Below, piece after piece: positions 11,923 to 44,574 of a DNA stretch of 64,000 nt. Location of the stretch: the NCBI GenBank assembly GCA_037039925.1, contig JAXRKP010000238.1, forward strand, positions 289,501-353,500. Direction: 5' to 3'. Below the pieces are notes generated by a model. That model saw nothing but the letters and a program-made list of their open reading frames with translations. It did no database searches and had not been told where the DNA came from. The DNA is from Doris montereyensis (lineage: Eukaryota; Mollusca; Gastropoda; Nudibranchia; Dorididae). Position 1 is the first letter of the stretch; each line of letters begins with the position of its first letter. A program made the translations under genes and the position numbers.

Positions 11923-12235
11923 GTGTGTGAATGCGGGGACTATGTATTAATCAAAGGTCAAACGCGGAAAGCAAAATGAGTCTACTTGTTTCCATAGTGT
12001 GTATTTTGCCTCCGTTTCCCGTATATATAAATAACCTACGTATTGGAAGTAAAATCACATGCCTTTAAATCAAAGGATTTCGTTGATTTTGGCTTATTTC
12101 AAATGTTTACGAATTTTGTACGAATTTTGTGTCTGTCTGTGGATGTGTGGGTGTGTAAATTAATAATGTAGAACTTGGTGTTGACCTTGGCTGCCTTTCC
12201 CACCCCATTTATGTAGTACTACGAGCTACTTTGAA
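11476..12235. other. No gene seen; contains a (GT)n microsatellite
   Basis: A (GT)n run lies at 11886-11912, and an AGATCT tandem near 11682-11695. Open frames in this stretch show no recognisable domain. Confidence 0.6.
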
Positions 12236-12452
<217 letters not shown>

Positions 12453-12472
12453 GTTAAATTGGAATTTACCGT

Positions 12473-12594
12473 CTACCATTTGCGGTGATCTCAGAGTGAA
12501 CCAAGCGGAAACAGCAAGACAAATGTGAAAGATAAGTGCAAGAGTGGCAGGCAAGTACTAGTAGGGCCTAATAGTAGCTCCCGTCAACCGCCCA
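12473..12594 (+). repeat. Short dispersed repeat family 'R1', copy 1
   Basis: A ~120-bp unit with the order CTACCATTTGCGGTGATCTC, AGAGTGAACCAAGCGGAAAC, then GTACTAGTAGGGCCTA and CCCGTCAACCGCCCAC. Other copies lie at 25090, 31644 (minus), 40735, 51711 and 61941. No A/B box was recognised; a SINE or MITE origin is open. Confidence 0.7.
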
Positions 12595-12715
12595 CGAGAG
12601 AAATGGACAGAGAGATATACAGGATACACCTAGACAGAGAGATTGACACACTCACACAGACAATCAAAAATACTGAGTCGTGAGACAAAGATAGACACAC
12701 AGAGAGACATGCAGC

Positions 12716-13299
<584 letters not shown>

Positions 13300-13300
<1 letters not shown>

Positions 13301-14155
13301 ATATTTACTACACACCATACACAATGATTAGCATAATAATGTGGACGAATCGAAAGTATTTTATTCTGCGCGGATCTTGGCTTCATTCAAAGACGATCTT
13401 TTCGAAACTCATTCAGTTGTTTTGTTTATTTGGGAAAGGCATGTGGTGAACACCTGGCGACGGTATGAGGAAATCACGCATATGATGAGTCTCAAAGACG
13501 GACCCATGGAAATGAAAATGACGTACATTTTTAGAATACGAAGGCACATAATACAAAACATATTACGCACATAATACGAAACATATTTTATACGTACCAT
13601 GGAAAGAAACCCCAAAGACAAGATAAGTAAGGGAAAGGGGTGCCAGAGGTCAAAGGTCAAAGGTCAAGGTTGAGCTCAAGATTGAGCTCGAGCTTTTCGT
13701 TTTAAGCGTCGATCTTAAAGATCGGTCGATCTTTGAAAAGTCGAGCTATGTCCAGCTCTAGTAATCGCATTCGAAACTGGGCGTAGTTACAGACAAGTTA
13801 TACAAAACATTATCTAACTGAAATACAATACCCAAAGCGATAACGATTACAAAGTGAACACTGAATGATGATATAATATAATAAGGCACATAGACTAATT
13901 AATCACAGAGACGCATGGCAATGAGGAATGATCTATCGTATGCCTTTACCCTTGTATCCCATCGCTATCATGACTTTTGTTAAACTATGTGCATACCAAC
14001 CAGATCATTTGCTTTGCTTGCACTAATCACTAATTATTAGACAACGCTTTGCTGTGCCGCAGATGGAGTTCAAAACGTGCTTTGATGTAGTGAAAATTAC
14101 TTTACAATACCCTTAACTCTTGCCGATATAAATTTCTTGACTACGGTACCTAGAC
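13300..14155. other. No gene recognised; triple AGGTCA direct repeat at 13647-13666
   Basis: Intergenic. The only structured motif noted is AGGTCA repeated three times with a one-base A spacer (a DR1-type arrangement). Open frames up to about 80 codons show no domain. Confidence 0.5.
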
Positions 14156-14391
14156 CAGGGGTGGGCAAACTTTTAGCCCGTGGGCCGTGTACCCACTTTG
14201 GTTGACAAGTAATACCAGTAATTAGCGTATCGAACTTTTAAGATTGCTGCTTTTATTGCATATAACACTATATTGTATTTTATTTTCTAAGGAGAGAAGA
14301 TCTAGTTTTAATGAAATGCAAGGTCTGCGGGCCGCAAATATATGTTAATCTGACCGCAAGCGATCCGCGAGCGACAGTTTGCCCACCCCTG
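14156..14391. mobile_element. hAT-type MITE, 236 bp
   Basis: Left end CAGGGGTGGGCAAACTT and right end AGTTTGCCCACCCCTG are near-perfect terminal inverted repeats of the type found on hAT elements. Internal CGGGCCGC sequence is also typical. No coding capacity. The flanking 8-mers do not match clearly, so the target duplication has decayed. Confidence 0.8.
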
Positions 14392-14589
14392 TCCGTAGAC
14401 AGTATAATGAAGAGCTGACATGACTGCCTGACGGACCTGATACAACAACAAAACTGCTGCACAGTAACAGTCACAATGTTTACATGCTATGTCGACATGT
14501 TATCATTACATATTTCATTCACATCTAAAAGCACATACAGCTTTTCTCTTTTCACTTAAATTTCAGCGTCTCGCTATAATATTGTATTA

Positions 14590-17006
<2,417 letters not shown>

Positions 17007-17011
17007 AGAGA

Positions 17012-17090
17012 TATTGTCCAGGTAGGTGGATTGACATCTAGTCTCATTGGAGACGGACGATAAAAGGAGGTCCCGTGTGCAGATTGAATT
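17012..17090 (+). repeat. SINE 3'-part fragment
   Basis: GTCCAGGTAGGTGGATTGAC...CGATAAAAGGAGGTCCCGTG matches the body of the tRNA-SINE at 58215-58480. The tRNA head is absent; the tract on its left is the (GA)n satellite. Confidence 0.65.
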
Positions 17091-17713
17091 GTTTTCTCTT
17101 TTCAATGGGTTCTGTCAGCCTGTTCGATTGCTCTTCTTTCCCTTAATTTTCTTTTTGATATTGTTAATTGTTTTTTTTTTTGGTATTCATGTTCACGTTT
17201 TATCCTATTTATTTCTTTTTTTATTTCGCTATTCTCATCTCTTTCCTTGATTTCAATATGGTCTCTTTGCTGTTTGTTTTATGTTTATCTCTTCCTCTCT
17301 CATCTCCTGCGTATGTATTTTTACATCATGTTTGAGTGTATGTACCATTGTATATGGTTTACATGTGTTTGTTGTCTGATGAAAAACTTAACCGTCAAGG
17401 GCTTGCGCCTTGTTTTCTAAAATCCGCTAGTTTTGTTTATTATTCTAATGATACTAGAGTCGTCCCAGTCGTGTTACTCTTTTGAGAGGGAAGAACATAG
17501 AAGTTATTAGAAGCGCGGGTTTTTTCAAGTTAGTCTCAAATCTCTGAACCTTATAAGATACAAAGACTAAAGACCGCCAGTCTGAACCAGACAATTTAGA
17601 TCTCAGCCAGCCCCTGTCTCAAGTTAACAAATTTCCTCTGTTCCAGCTGGATTGAACAATTCTGTAGTCTATTTCTCATTTTGTTATTAACAAGCCATCA
17701 TTAGGTACTGACC

Positions 17714-34679
<16,966 letters not shown>

Positions 34680-34815
34680 ATCATTCATCTTATTTATTTA
34701 CTGGTTGAAATAGGACGGTGAGAAGAGGAAATAATTGCATACATTTGACAGTAATGACGGTGAAAGTCTGTTATAAACCTCTCTCATCACTTTTTGTCTC
34801 TCTGTGTCTAACAAA

Positions 34816-34926
<111 letters not shown>

Positions 34927-34929
34927 ACT

Positions 34930-36320
34930 TTCTGTGCCTCTCTCTAATAATGTGATGAATTTCAACGTCCTAGTTCACTAACAGCTTTTAAATCAGGACT
35001 GAAATTCCATCTGTTTACGCAGTCATGCGTTTGATTGTGACTATGTTTTATCATACTATGTACATGTATTCTATATTATGTTGGTCTGCTGCCATTGCAA
35101 GTCTGTTTTCTGTGGGGTAAAGTTCTCTATAAGTGCCATGTATTAGTATTAATATTAGTCTTTTTTTTATTATTGAATTTGAGAGGAGTCAAGAGTTAAC
35201 TCATAGACTATCATTAACGCTACACTTACACCATAGTACAATTGTCGCACATGTGCGATCACAGTGTTGCCAGGCCATAACTATAGAAAGATCCCGATTG
35301 CGGTAAGGAGCATCTTCTACTTCTATGCTTGTTATTCCACTTCTGTTTCATACCGGAATGAGCTCTCTAGCGTGAACGGTTGATTTTTTATGATTTTTTT
35401 ACTGCTGGCAGTGCAAGCCTTCGACTAAACCTGTTTTCTTTGCCAACGCACAAAACAATTACTACCACTAGTAGTACAAGTAGATCTACAAGTCAGAAAC
35501 AGCATTTAGACCGCACAATTTTGATCGGTTTACCATCTCATCTCATCATTGTTTTCATCTATTTACTGATGGAAATAGTGTATTGTGTGAATGAAGTCTC
35601 CATCTCAACAACAAAAATCAACTTCTCAATTTCACCCGTTCACTCATCCCCACTCCGATAAACTAACGACACATAGCCGATTTTTATTGGTTCCAATATA
35701 AAGTTTGATCTCTTTCGAACACTGTTAAAAAAATGAAGAGAAACTATTAACTTCCCTACTTTTTGGGTACCCATGCCATAATCTTCTGTCAGACCTTGGG
35801 TTGTCTGTGAGTTAAATGTACAAACAAATGTAGGAAGGGGTCTCTATTTTTTACACAGTGTAAAAATTACGTCACATTTATCTTTAACATGATTTTAAAT
35901 TGAGTGACTGGTGAACTGGTAAAGGTTGTAAAACCATTAAATTAAATTTTAAAAACTTAACTTTTTAAGAGAACTTCATATTTAATCATGAGATTCATTG
36001 AGGACGCTAAGTCAAGTGTCCATTCACAGCTGCGCAATCCGTCCGTCAATATTGATGTGATTTTGAGGGCAGCAAATATTGACTCCTGAGAAGAGCCAAT
36101 ATATCTGGCCTAAACATGTTGCCTCAGTCAATGCAGAGATTATGTGCGACACATAATTTGACTAATAGAATTTCAAATTTGATTAACAGGCCAGCTTCCC
36201 GGCTCAAGGTCGCGCAATGTTTTGGTCCCATCGCGAAGCCGAAAGTCGTGGTTGGCGAGCGAGGAGTGGCCGAGGCTCAAACTAGACCTAATCAACTGTG
36301 CTGTCAGCGATTAAAAACCT
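34930..36320. other. Intergenic, no gene recognised
   Basis: Short open frames of up to 93 codons lack recognisable domains. TK1's polyadenylation site was not pinned down. Confidence 0.5.
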
Positions 36321-36324
36321 AAAT

Positions 36325-36395
36325 TAATATTACATACTGTATAGATCTAGATCTAGATTATGTATTAGATTTAGAGATCTAGATCTAGATTTCCT
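36325..36395 (+). repeat. Direct repeat left of the P-type pseudogene, AGATCT-rich
   Basis: TAATATTACATACTGTATAG followed by ATCTAGATCTAG tandem. A similar block in the same orientation is at 38546-38635. Confidence 0.55.
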
Positions 36396-36746
36396 AATCG
36401 AAGGTCTATATTATTATATTATTACTATCTAGATCTATAAGATCTAGATCTACCACACATCGATGTTTCATGAAACAAGTTAGAAAACTCATGCACGTAA
36501 AATAGGAAAAGAAACTAGAATTGATGAACATAGATTTAGATCTAGATCTAGACCTAGGTTCTAAAGTTCTAGATCTATACGAGAATAAACCTTCCTGCAA
36601 CAACAGTAACAATTAGACAGTTACACAGATGAGTTGACAGGAGAAGTAGGCCTAGAGTTAGATACATGCTTATCAAGGATTGGAGTGTTCATTACAAAGC
36701 TTCAATCAAAACAGAAACATTAACAGACGTGTAGTATGTTGTGGTA

Positions 36747-38351
36747 CTAGTAGTAGTAAAACAAATAAAGGGACACAAAAATAAAAAAAATAAGTGCAGC
36801 ACTGGTTTTTTCACTGAAAACTTGTAGAGCTAGGGGAACTTTCTGTTTCTCGATATTGGTTGGGAAAATTGCTGACTTGGTGAGTTCTGAGAGCTTGACC
36901 ATTGTGTGCTGCTCGTGATTATATAGCTCTACCAGATCTGACCATTTGGCGAGTTGTGGTTGCGGATTTCCAAAAAAAAAAAACTCCAGCTGCTGTAATT
37001 TTTCCGAATGCCAATTGTTGCGTATGTTTTTAACTAAATGAACTGTGTCATACAAGAGAAATAAAGGCCGCGTGGAGTCAGTTGGTGATACTGCTCTCCA
37101 TGGAGAAGAAGGATGAGATTTGGACATTTAAAAAAGGATTGATTTACGCGGTTATTATCATTTACAATGCCAATAACTGTAGCGCCACATTTCTCCAAAA
37201 AGAAAAATAACATCACAAACTTGATTGAATTGAAACAAAGAAGTAAGAGCGTGACATGGCAAAATTTTTTTGCGAGAAAAGTTTGACCACCAAAAAAGCA
37301 TTTTACCATCACACAAAGTAATGTTGTTGCAATTTTATCAGGATTATCAACAGCGTAACCAAAAAGAGAACCACCTCTATATGTCACTGAAGCTTTCACA
37401 TAAATTTCATCAATGATTAAAATACAGTTCTATTTCTTTCATCCATACTGGAAAAAAACTGATAAAAACATGTAGTCATCACTAGTGTTCTTGGCAATGG
37501 AGGTAATCTTCTTTAAGGTACTTATTGATGGAAGCTGTAAATGATTCCTCAGTTGAAGATACAAACTTCTTGATTTGTTCAATCACGTAAAGGCAAGAAG
37601 AAGATCACTGTGGGTGCAAACACGCTTGTTTTTGGGGGCATTTAATAATGAAATGTTGCGGTTGATGAAGTTAACTTTGTCGTTTTCACAATCATCAGCA
37701 GTTGAAACAAGCCAAACAATTTTATCAAATTGACTCCACGTCTTCACTGTTTTGAGGAAATTATGGTAAACACGAAGAACATTTTTATAGGCTTCGTATC
37801 GCAAACTAAAATGTTCACAATCCTCATCAATGGAAAAATAAACACAGAAGTCAGGCACTGGCCCAGTCCGACCTTCACTGAAAAGCACATAAGTGTTAGT
37901 ATAAGACGTAACAAAGCCTTTATTTGCAAGCCGCTCTTGAAACAATTTGTCAAAATTGTCTGCACACAATGAATCACGTTTCAGAAATTCAGTCATTTCA
38001 TCAATGTCAACAGTTCTGGATTCCACAGTTGATTTCATTGTACCCCAAGGAGTTGTGTTGCTCACTGGAGAGGGGATGCACGAGGCGGAATGTTGAGAAA
38101 AACTGTTGGTGGAATTGCAGGTACTTCAAACCGACTTCCAGGAGCCCGAAGCATGGGGACATCAACTGGCCAGTGAATTGTACATACTCCCATGTTACCA
38201 GTGACATTTTCAATGGTTTATTGGGAAGGCAAGCTAACCATTCACCGCATTTTTCACTGTCTTTTGGAAAACTGTAAATGGCAATTTTCTCTTTGGATTG
38301 GTTAGTTCTGTAACCAGTAGTGCAACCTACTACACAGCACTTCCTACCCAT
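36747..38351 (-). pseudogene. THAP-domain / P-element-type transposase, decayed
   Basis: At 38351 it starts MGRKCCVVGCTTGYRTN, continues IYSFPKD and then VCTIHWP after a one-base frameshift near 38195, giving the Cys2-Cys-His layout of a THAP zinc finger. Downstream pieces (38065-37583, 37399-37034, 37127-36747) hold VKASVTYRGGSLFGYAVDN, CGATVIGIVNDNN and FLLYDTVHLVKNIRNNW, which match the RNase H-like region of P/THAP9-type transposases as I know them. The C-terminal part is missing and at least four frame breaks are present. No terminal inverted repeats were established. Confidence 0.75.
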
Positions 38352-38545
38352 TTTAATAGGAGCAACAACCTATAAAAGTCTAATCTGGATAAACTCTAGA
38401 TAATTGGGAATAAAGAAAAGAGCGATTTCATGATTTGACTTGAAATTAAATGATGCTTGCCAGCTACTGCTAGATCTAGATCTACTTCACTCTAAATATG
38501 ATACTTTTAATTAATTTGATTTTGTGAATCATACAAAAAAAACTA

Positions 38546-38645
38546 AATATTACATACTGTATCGATCTAATCTAGATTCTAGAGATCTAGATTATCTCTA
38601 TCTAGATTTGGAGATCTAGATCTAGAAAAGATATAGATCTAGATA
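38546..38645 (+). repeat. Direct repeat right of the P-type pseudogene, AGATCT-rich
   Basis: AATATTACATACTGTATCG followed by several ATCTAGA units. Same order and orientation as at 36325. Confidence 0.55.
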
Positions 38646-38699
38646 AGGTCTCGTTCGTAAAAATAAATTACACTGTTCACTGTCAAAGTCTAGAGTCTA

Positions 38700-40730
38700 G
38701 ATTTTAGATCAACCCTAGAATTCTATAAGAACTACTAAAGCTTTGAATTAGAGCAGAATGGAGATCTAGATCTTGATCTAATCCACAAAAATAACACAAC
38801 AAACTTCAAATCACAGCACAGCACATGATGGCAGCAAATAGAAAATCTGTCATGAAATATGCAGAGAAAACAAGAAAATTAGAAATGAAGGCAGACTCTA
38901 GTCTCTTCTATCATCACTTTCGACTTTCGAATTGGTTGTCCGGAATTAACATTTAACTACTAAAACTAGTAAAACGATACTCGGAAAGCAGTATTGAAAT
39001 TCATCGCCACCAGGTAAAATCCACTATAACTGAGAGATGCAGAAGGTATCGAATACTTTTTTGATGCATCGTCTCGTTGACATCACTCCCAATCCCATGC
39101 ACTGTCTGTCGCTTCAAGCCTTGTCAGCCACGTGTAAATCAAGACGAGACCGTAGGACCAAAACATTCGTTGACCCAATTTCGTCGATGGCTTATTAGTT
39201 ATTAGTAAGCTCGCCTCGCTCTGGGGTAATGATAACATTATTTTTTTTTTATCTAATTGGTATAAATGATCTGTGACTCTTAACTGTCTTATACTTATAA
39301 TATTATTATTATCATTAACATTTTCATTATTACTATTAATACCATATTGTTATTGTCATTGCTTTCCTTCTGACACTACACTGCATATTCATTCATAATA
39401 ATATAGTATTACTTTAGCATACACCCTCATCATACTCGTACAGATCTAGAATCTATTCCAGGCTTATCGAACTCTAATATTTTAACATGTCGCCGGTACT
39501 AAACACTACTTAAACACTGGGGTAAGGGTCTGCACCGCTATTACTATCTTTCATTTACATCAAATATGTATAGTAACAGTACATTGTGTTTTAAAATAAT
39601 TATAAAATACTCGATTGAAAATTTTTAATGAGTTTCATTTAAAGCATGTTGATTTTCCAACTCAGTGTAAACTATTGGGGGAGTGTTCGCCGGGATCGCT
39701 GGTCACTGGCAGCGCCGTGACCTACTCCTGTTCAAGCCGACGCTGCTGTGGTGGAGGACTGATCGCGTTGTTGAGTTTGTTTGATAAAGTACCGTGTTAC
39801 CAAGAAAACAGTTATGGTTTTGAAATTATGCTCTGTTGAAAGTGCAAATAATGAGCTTTTTAACCATATCACTTTCACGTTTTACAAATTAGGGCAAGGG
39901 ACTCTCCTAAGCTATCAAACTTCTCAATCGACACTCGCACTGCCGTCATATTGCCTGCATTGAGAGTGGCTTCTTAAAAATAACAGCAGTTATCTCCTGT
40001 GCATTGTATCTATATTCTTGGCGGGACGGTAGCGATTTCAGTACCAAGCACTTAAAGAGGACGATCTCACTCATGGCTGCTTGATGCGAAATTTGTCAAA
40101 AGGATACCCTTTTGACGGGATAATAAAAACATTCAGAAATAAAACACACGCACCATTTTCACAAAGTTGAGTCTCGAAAACACATTTTCGTGCGTGTAAT
40201 TTTTATTGGTATCGATAATAACGTTTGTGTAAAACGTGTTTAAAATCGGTGATTTTCATCATTTCACGTCGTGGGCGGCCAGTTTCAACTGCGGGAGTGG
40301 ACAACTTGTGGTAGCTACTTATATATATATATGTGCTAAGATGTAAGAAAGTCTTTTCAATCTGTTTTAGTTTATTGGGCGGAAAAATTGTTTCAATGAC
40401 ATTAATGTTTGAAAATCAATTTCAATTCAACCATTTTGGACAAGATTTTGTACATTCGGTTACAGACAATTTATTTGAAAAGAGCTGATGTGTTAGATGC
40501 TGAAAGTGGAAACATTTACATACATGTCAAAATATCAATCATGGCGTACATTTTCCTTTGCATGCTGTGTTGGCCAAGACACTACACGATACACATTTGC
40601 CACTATTACTAAGTATTAGGACTGTCATTGACATTGCTTTTCTGATGATATTGATAGTTTTAAAAAAACAACCCAACGCTTTATCCGGAAAAAAAATGTC
40701 TATTCCCATCAGTCTTCGAGTGTTATGTTA
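38700..40730. other. Intergenic, no gene recognised
   Basis: AT-rich; open frames are at most 74 codons and lack domains. Confidence 0.5.
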
Positions 40731-40734
40731 AAAG

Positions 40735-40790
40735 ATGAAAAGAAAAAAGGAGGTAGGACTCACCAATAGCACCCACACTACTAGTACTAG
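40735..40790 (+). repeat. R1 dispersed repeat, copy 4 (3' fragment)
   Basis: GGAGGTAGGACTCACCAATAGCACCCAC matches, in two parts, the R1 3' half. A short (AT)n run follows at 40821-40844. Confidence 0.5.
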
Positions 40791-40849
40791 TACTACCCGT
40801 TGTAAATACTTTGTTGTACATATATATATATATATATATATATACTTAT

Positions 40850-42480
40850 TCATATATTATTACCTCGACTGCATCATGTATTATAATTTTGTTTTATGTT
40901 ATAGATTGTGATTATCCATTGTACAAGTATTTTGTTCAATTTGTGCTTTGAAGTTGAAACTATTTCTATCCATGTATAGATCGACCTCTATCTATGGCTT
41001 TGTGAGGTGTTGTTGTAAAGTCGTGAATTTGTATTTTTTAAAAATGTAATTACGACGGCGCCTGTTGATCTCAAAACTTTGGTTGGTCCAGGTGGTTTTT
41101 CATGACGTCCTCTTAGGAAAGGTACTTCATTCTGCTTTCCTCACTCAACTGAAGTGTAAATGAACGCCAAGCTATCTGTAGCGAAAGATCTTGTCAGTAT
41201 GTTTGTTATTGCAAAGCACCGAACAGGCTGCTATACTGTGCACTAACCCGGAGTTGAGGACTTGTTTGAAGACAATGGCTTGCTGGGGGTAAATGATATT
41301 ATTGATAAAATATCATTTATGTAGGCTCGGTAAGCCTGCAGTTGGGTAGGGATTCCACCTATAAATCCATCTTTATCTCTTTTTTTATCTGTCTGCCTAT
41401 TTCATTGCTTTTCACTACATGTACATGTGTAGTATTTTGTATCTGGTCTTGCATCTTAAAGGTTTATGATAATATTTCTTGCACATGAATTGCAGATGGA
41501 AAATGCTGAAGTTTTATCATTATCATGTCTTCTTGTCCAAGAACTAGATATTTTTAGTTAGAAATCATTTAAACTTAATAAGTTAATGAATAAAGTAAGG
41601 TTTTAAGTGCTTTATCTTGCTATTGATTTTTAAACAATCTTTTGTTAGTGTACTTTTTTTGTTGAAAGTATAAGTATAGACGTGAATTTCTGTAATTTTA
41701 CCAATGCTTGTTTTTGTTTTCTTTGGGGTTTATTTTTCAATTATCTTTTTTGTGTGCATACGGTATATATTTCTCTGAAGATAAAATAAAATGTCAGTCA
41801 CTGTTATTAAAAGTTGTCGTATCTTGTTATACATCATATGTGTTTCAATTTTGTGAATAATATGAGTCACCACTCATTGGCTTGTGTCTTTATAACGTCA
41901 AGTTACGAATGGCACAACAGTTGAAGGTATAACTATAAGTATAACAAGGTGTGAATGTATTTTAAAAGTATGCAGTGGACCTTACACAATATGTATTCTT
42001 ACGATATTGTTCGGAATACTAATTCCATGAAAAAATTTTCTGGTTCAAGGAATTCTGGAAATAAAGGCTGCACTGTAATTCCAAATATTCACATACGCAC
42101 ACACATGAAATGCTAAAGCAGCTCTCAGATTTTTCATCCCAAAATTTTGCAAGTAAAATATTAAAACATTGTTATCACTTGTCTTTAGTTCATAGACATG
42201 TTGTAGGTCACTGTTATTACTCATTTCAAAGTTGATCCCACTTCGTTACATGTGTACTATGCACAGGTAACTAATCAGCCAATCAAAAGCCTCACAATGA
42301 AACGCTTCAATGTAGGCGAGGGGGTGGAGCAATGAGCCAGAGTTAGACATGTTCAATGATGCGGGATGGTTTGGAAATCTTGTGTGGCCTTGCACAGGTG
42401 GCTGACTATTGAATGGTCTACAAATCTACCTGCACAATCAATGCAATGAGTCTATCGCTGGTCTGGCACAAATCGTTACC
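40850..42480. other. Intergenic, no gene; hairpin at 41290-41319
   Basis: Perfect 11-bp stem TAAATGATATT / AATATCATTTA around an 8-base loop. Otherwise nothing recognised. Confidence 0.5.
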
Positions 42481-42482
42481 TG

Positions 42483-42625
42483 CATCGGGCCCGGCAACTT
42501 CCGCCTCGGTGCGGGCCGTCGGGCCGAGGGCGGGGGACGCGACTGGCGGGGACTGGGCAGCCGTGCCCGCCGACCGCCCGCGGGCGGGCGCCCGGGCGCC
42601 AATTCCGCCCACGTCTTGTCGTGAC
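42483..42625. other. GC-rich island of ~140 bp in AT-rich sequence
   Basis: About four fifths G+C, with a strong self-complementary core GCCCGCGGGCGGGCGCCCGG near 42578-42597. Open frames exist in several frames and on both strands, as expected from composition; none has a recognisable domain. Confidence 0.7.
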
Positions 42626-42840
42626 TGAATGCAGTCACTCGGGATGGCCCAGGCGAGATCCTCGTCGTGACTGTATGATCACTATCTGCAGTAGACGGTT
42701 ACTTTAATCTTGCCGATGAGGGTAACATGAGTTGGAAACATGAAAGGGAATTTAAAATTATGGAATCTAATGAGAGTAATGGTTCCAGATTGCCTAAATT
42801 CACCCACACAATCATTGCATACATGCTCATGTATATTATA

Positions 42841-43622
42841 CAGTAGTATCCGGTTAAACACACAGTGCTCGGGAGGCCCGGGTAGCGTGCGTTTAGGAGT
42901 TGCGTGCCTTTATAAAAAGGAGTAAAAAATTACGTTACTTCCCTTTTTTACTTCGGAAAAAACTGAGTTGTTTCCCCTGTCCACACAGACTACCTGCGTG
43001 GACGGTATTACTAAAATTAGGATGCCGTTGTTGAGTTTGAATTAGATATTAGATCTAGATGGGGTTTTTTTTGTAATTTATTTTATTTTATTTTATTTAA
43101 CAATAACAGAGAAATCCCAATAGAACCATAAACAAAAACACAGTACCATAGATAGATCTAGTACATGTAGTGTGTGTGCGTGTGGCAATGCATGCATCCA
43201 ATGAAACACGAGGACGTGGGAATCTACGCATAACAACGCTACAGTGCTTTCAAACCCACTCCTGCCCCGTAGGCTAGGTCTGTGTCCACCAGTTGTAAGT
43301 GAGAGCTGATCAGTGTGCGCGTATATCACCATATAGGCCTAGAGGCCAAGGCATAGGCCTATCGTTTAAACAAAGAACGGCGAGAGTTCTTGCTGAGTGA
43401 TGTAATTTTGTAAGTAACATCCTCTGGCAAGTAATTAGTGGCTATCTAATCTATTTAAAAAGGTAATTTCTACCGATTTCAAAGCGTGCGTTTAGATGAT
43501 GTAGCGTAAGTTAACTGTAACAGTATACTGATTATATAGAAAAAAAAATTGTCATAGTGCTCAGCCGTTCGTTTACCCGAAAGCGTGCTTTTATCTGGCG
43601 TGCGTTTAACCGGATACTACTG
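42841..43622. mobile_element. Pogo/Tigger-like MITE 1, 782 bp
   Basis: Ends CAGTAGTATCCGGTTAA and TTAACCGGATACTACTG are perfect 17-bp inverted repeats flanked by TA at 42839-42840 and 43623-43624. Subterminal GTGCGTTTA repeats occur on both sides. No coding region. Confidence 0.88.
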
Positions 43623-44089
43623 TAAACGTCTCCAATTTTTATCAGATTCACTATAGCTTAAGATTTCACAAGTAGTGTTGCCTGTATGCCCGCTCCAGCT
43701 GGGTGCCAACTTTCCGTTTCCCGAGCTTAGGGCACTTAGGCGGAAACTACTGTATCTCATTCAACTTTTAAGCTAAAAAGTGTGAATCCATAATATTTTT
43801 GAGTGGATAAAACAAAATGAGAACTCATACAATTTTTCACACCACTTACATAAATGCCAGGATGGCAAGATTGGTTTTGCGGAAATGCTTCCATTCCAAC
43901 TAAACAAAACACACAAGAGTACATATATCTCTATACGATAGATTTAGTTCACATTACATACGAAGATATACTATTACTAATTAGTACTATTGCTCGATGT
44001 GTTGCATGTCACGTTGTAATAGTAATACGGTGGGAAAAGTGCGGTGGAGGAGATTTGTGACACAATTGCCTAAATTAATGAAAGAAATA

Positions 44090-44569
44090 CAGTGCAATCC
44101 CCCGATAACATCGCTCGGGACCGAACAATCATGTCGTTATCGGGGGATGTCGTTATTCAGAATTTTTCAAAATGGCGGCGAAAGGGGCGTTACGAGTGAG
44201 GCAAGTCAATTGGGAAGATGTGGTGGGGCCCTGAAAAGGGCTGGTGTGTTGGGGTTGGTAGAGCCAGCAGATGGCTTTACTAGCTGGTGCCTTGGTACCC
44301 TCAGAGATGGAGAAATAATTTCACACGTTGTCATTGGCTGAAAAAGAAGTGTTTTCATTGCTAAGAATACGCCTCAATTTTGTCAATATTGATCAAATTT
44401 TTATGTCAAATGTAGTGTTTACGGCTAGACTTATGTCGTTATTGGGAGGTTTCGCGTCGCTGTTCAGAGGTTTTTTTTACTAATGATATATAGCAAAAAA
44501 AAACTGGTCCAGGGATCCATGTCGCTATCGGGGGATTGTCATTATTCGGAGATGTCGGGGATTGCACTG
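44090..44569. mobile_element. Pogo/Tigger-like MITE 2, 480 bp
   Basis: Ends CAGTGCAATCCCC and GGGGATTGCACTG with TA on both flanks (44088-44089, 44570-44571). Subterminal ATCGGGGGAT repeats. No coding region. Confidence 0.88.
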
Positions 44570-44574
44570 TAGTT

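Noticed and set aside
14156..14391. Possible CpG-rich regulatory element
   Set aside because: The CAGGGGTGGGC inverted ends explain it as a hAT-type MITE.
36190..39240. AATGTTTTGGTCC motif inverted on both sides of the P-type pseudogene (36215 and 39165), possible terminal repeats
   Set aside because: Similarity extends over about 20 bp only and the positions do not sit symmetrically around the transposase.
41973..42076. Short MITE between CAGTGGACC and GGCTGCACTG
   Set aside because: The ends pair only over the first few bases; too weak to call.
42409..42638. Gly/Arg/Pro-rich small proteins on both strands
   Set aside because: Stops are rare because of very high GC; frames on both strands are equally open and none shows a domain.
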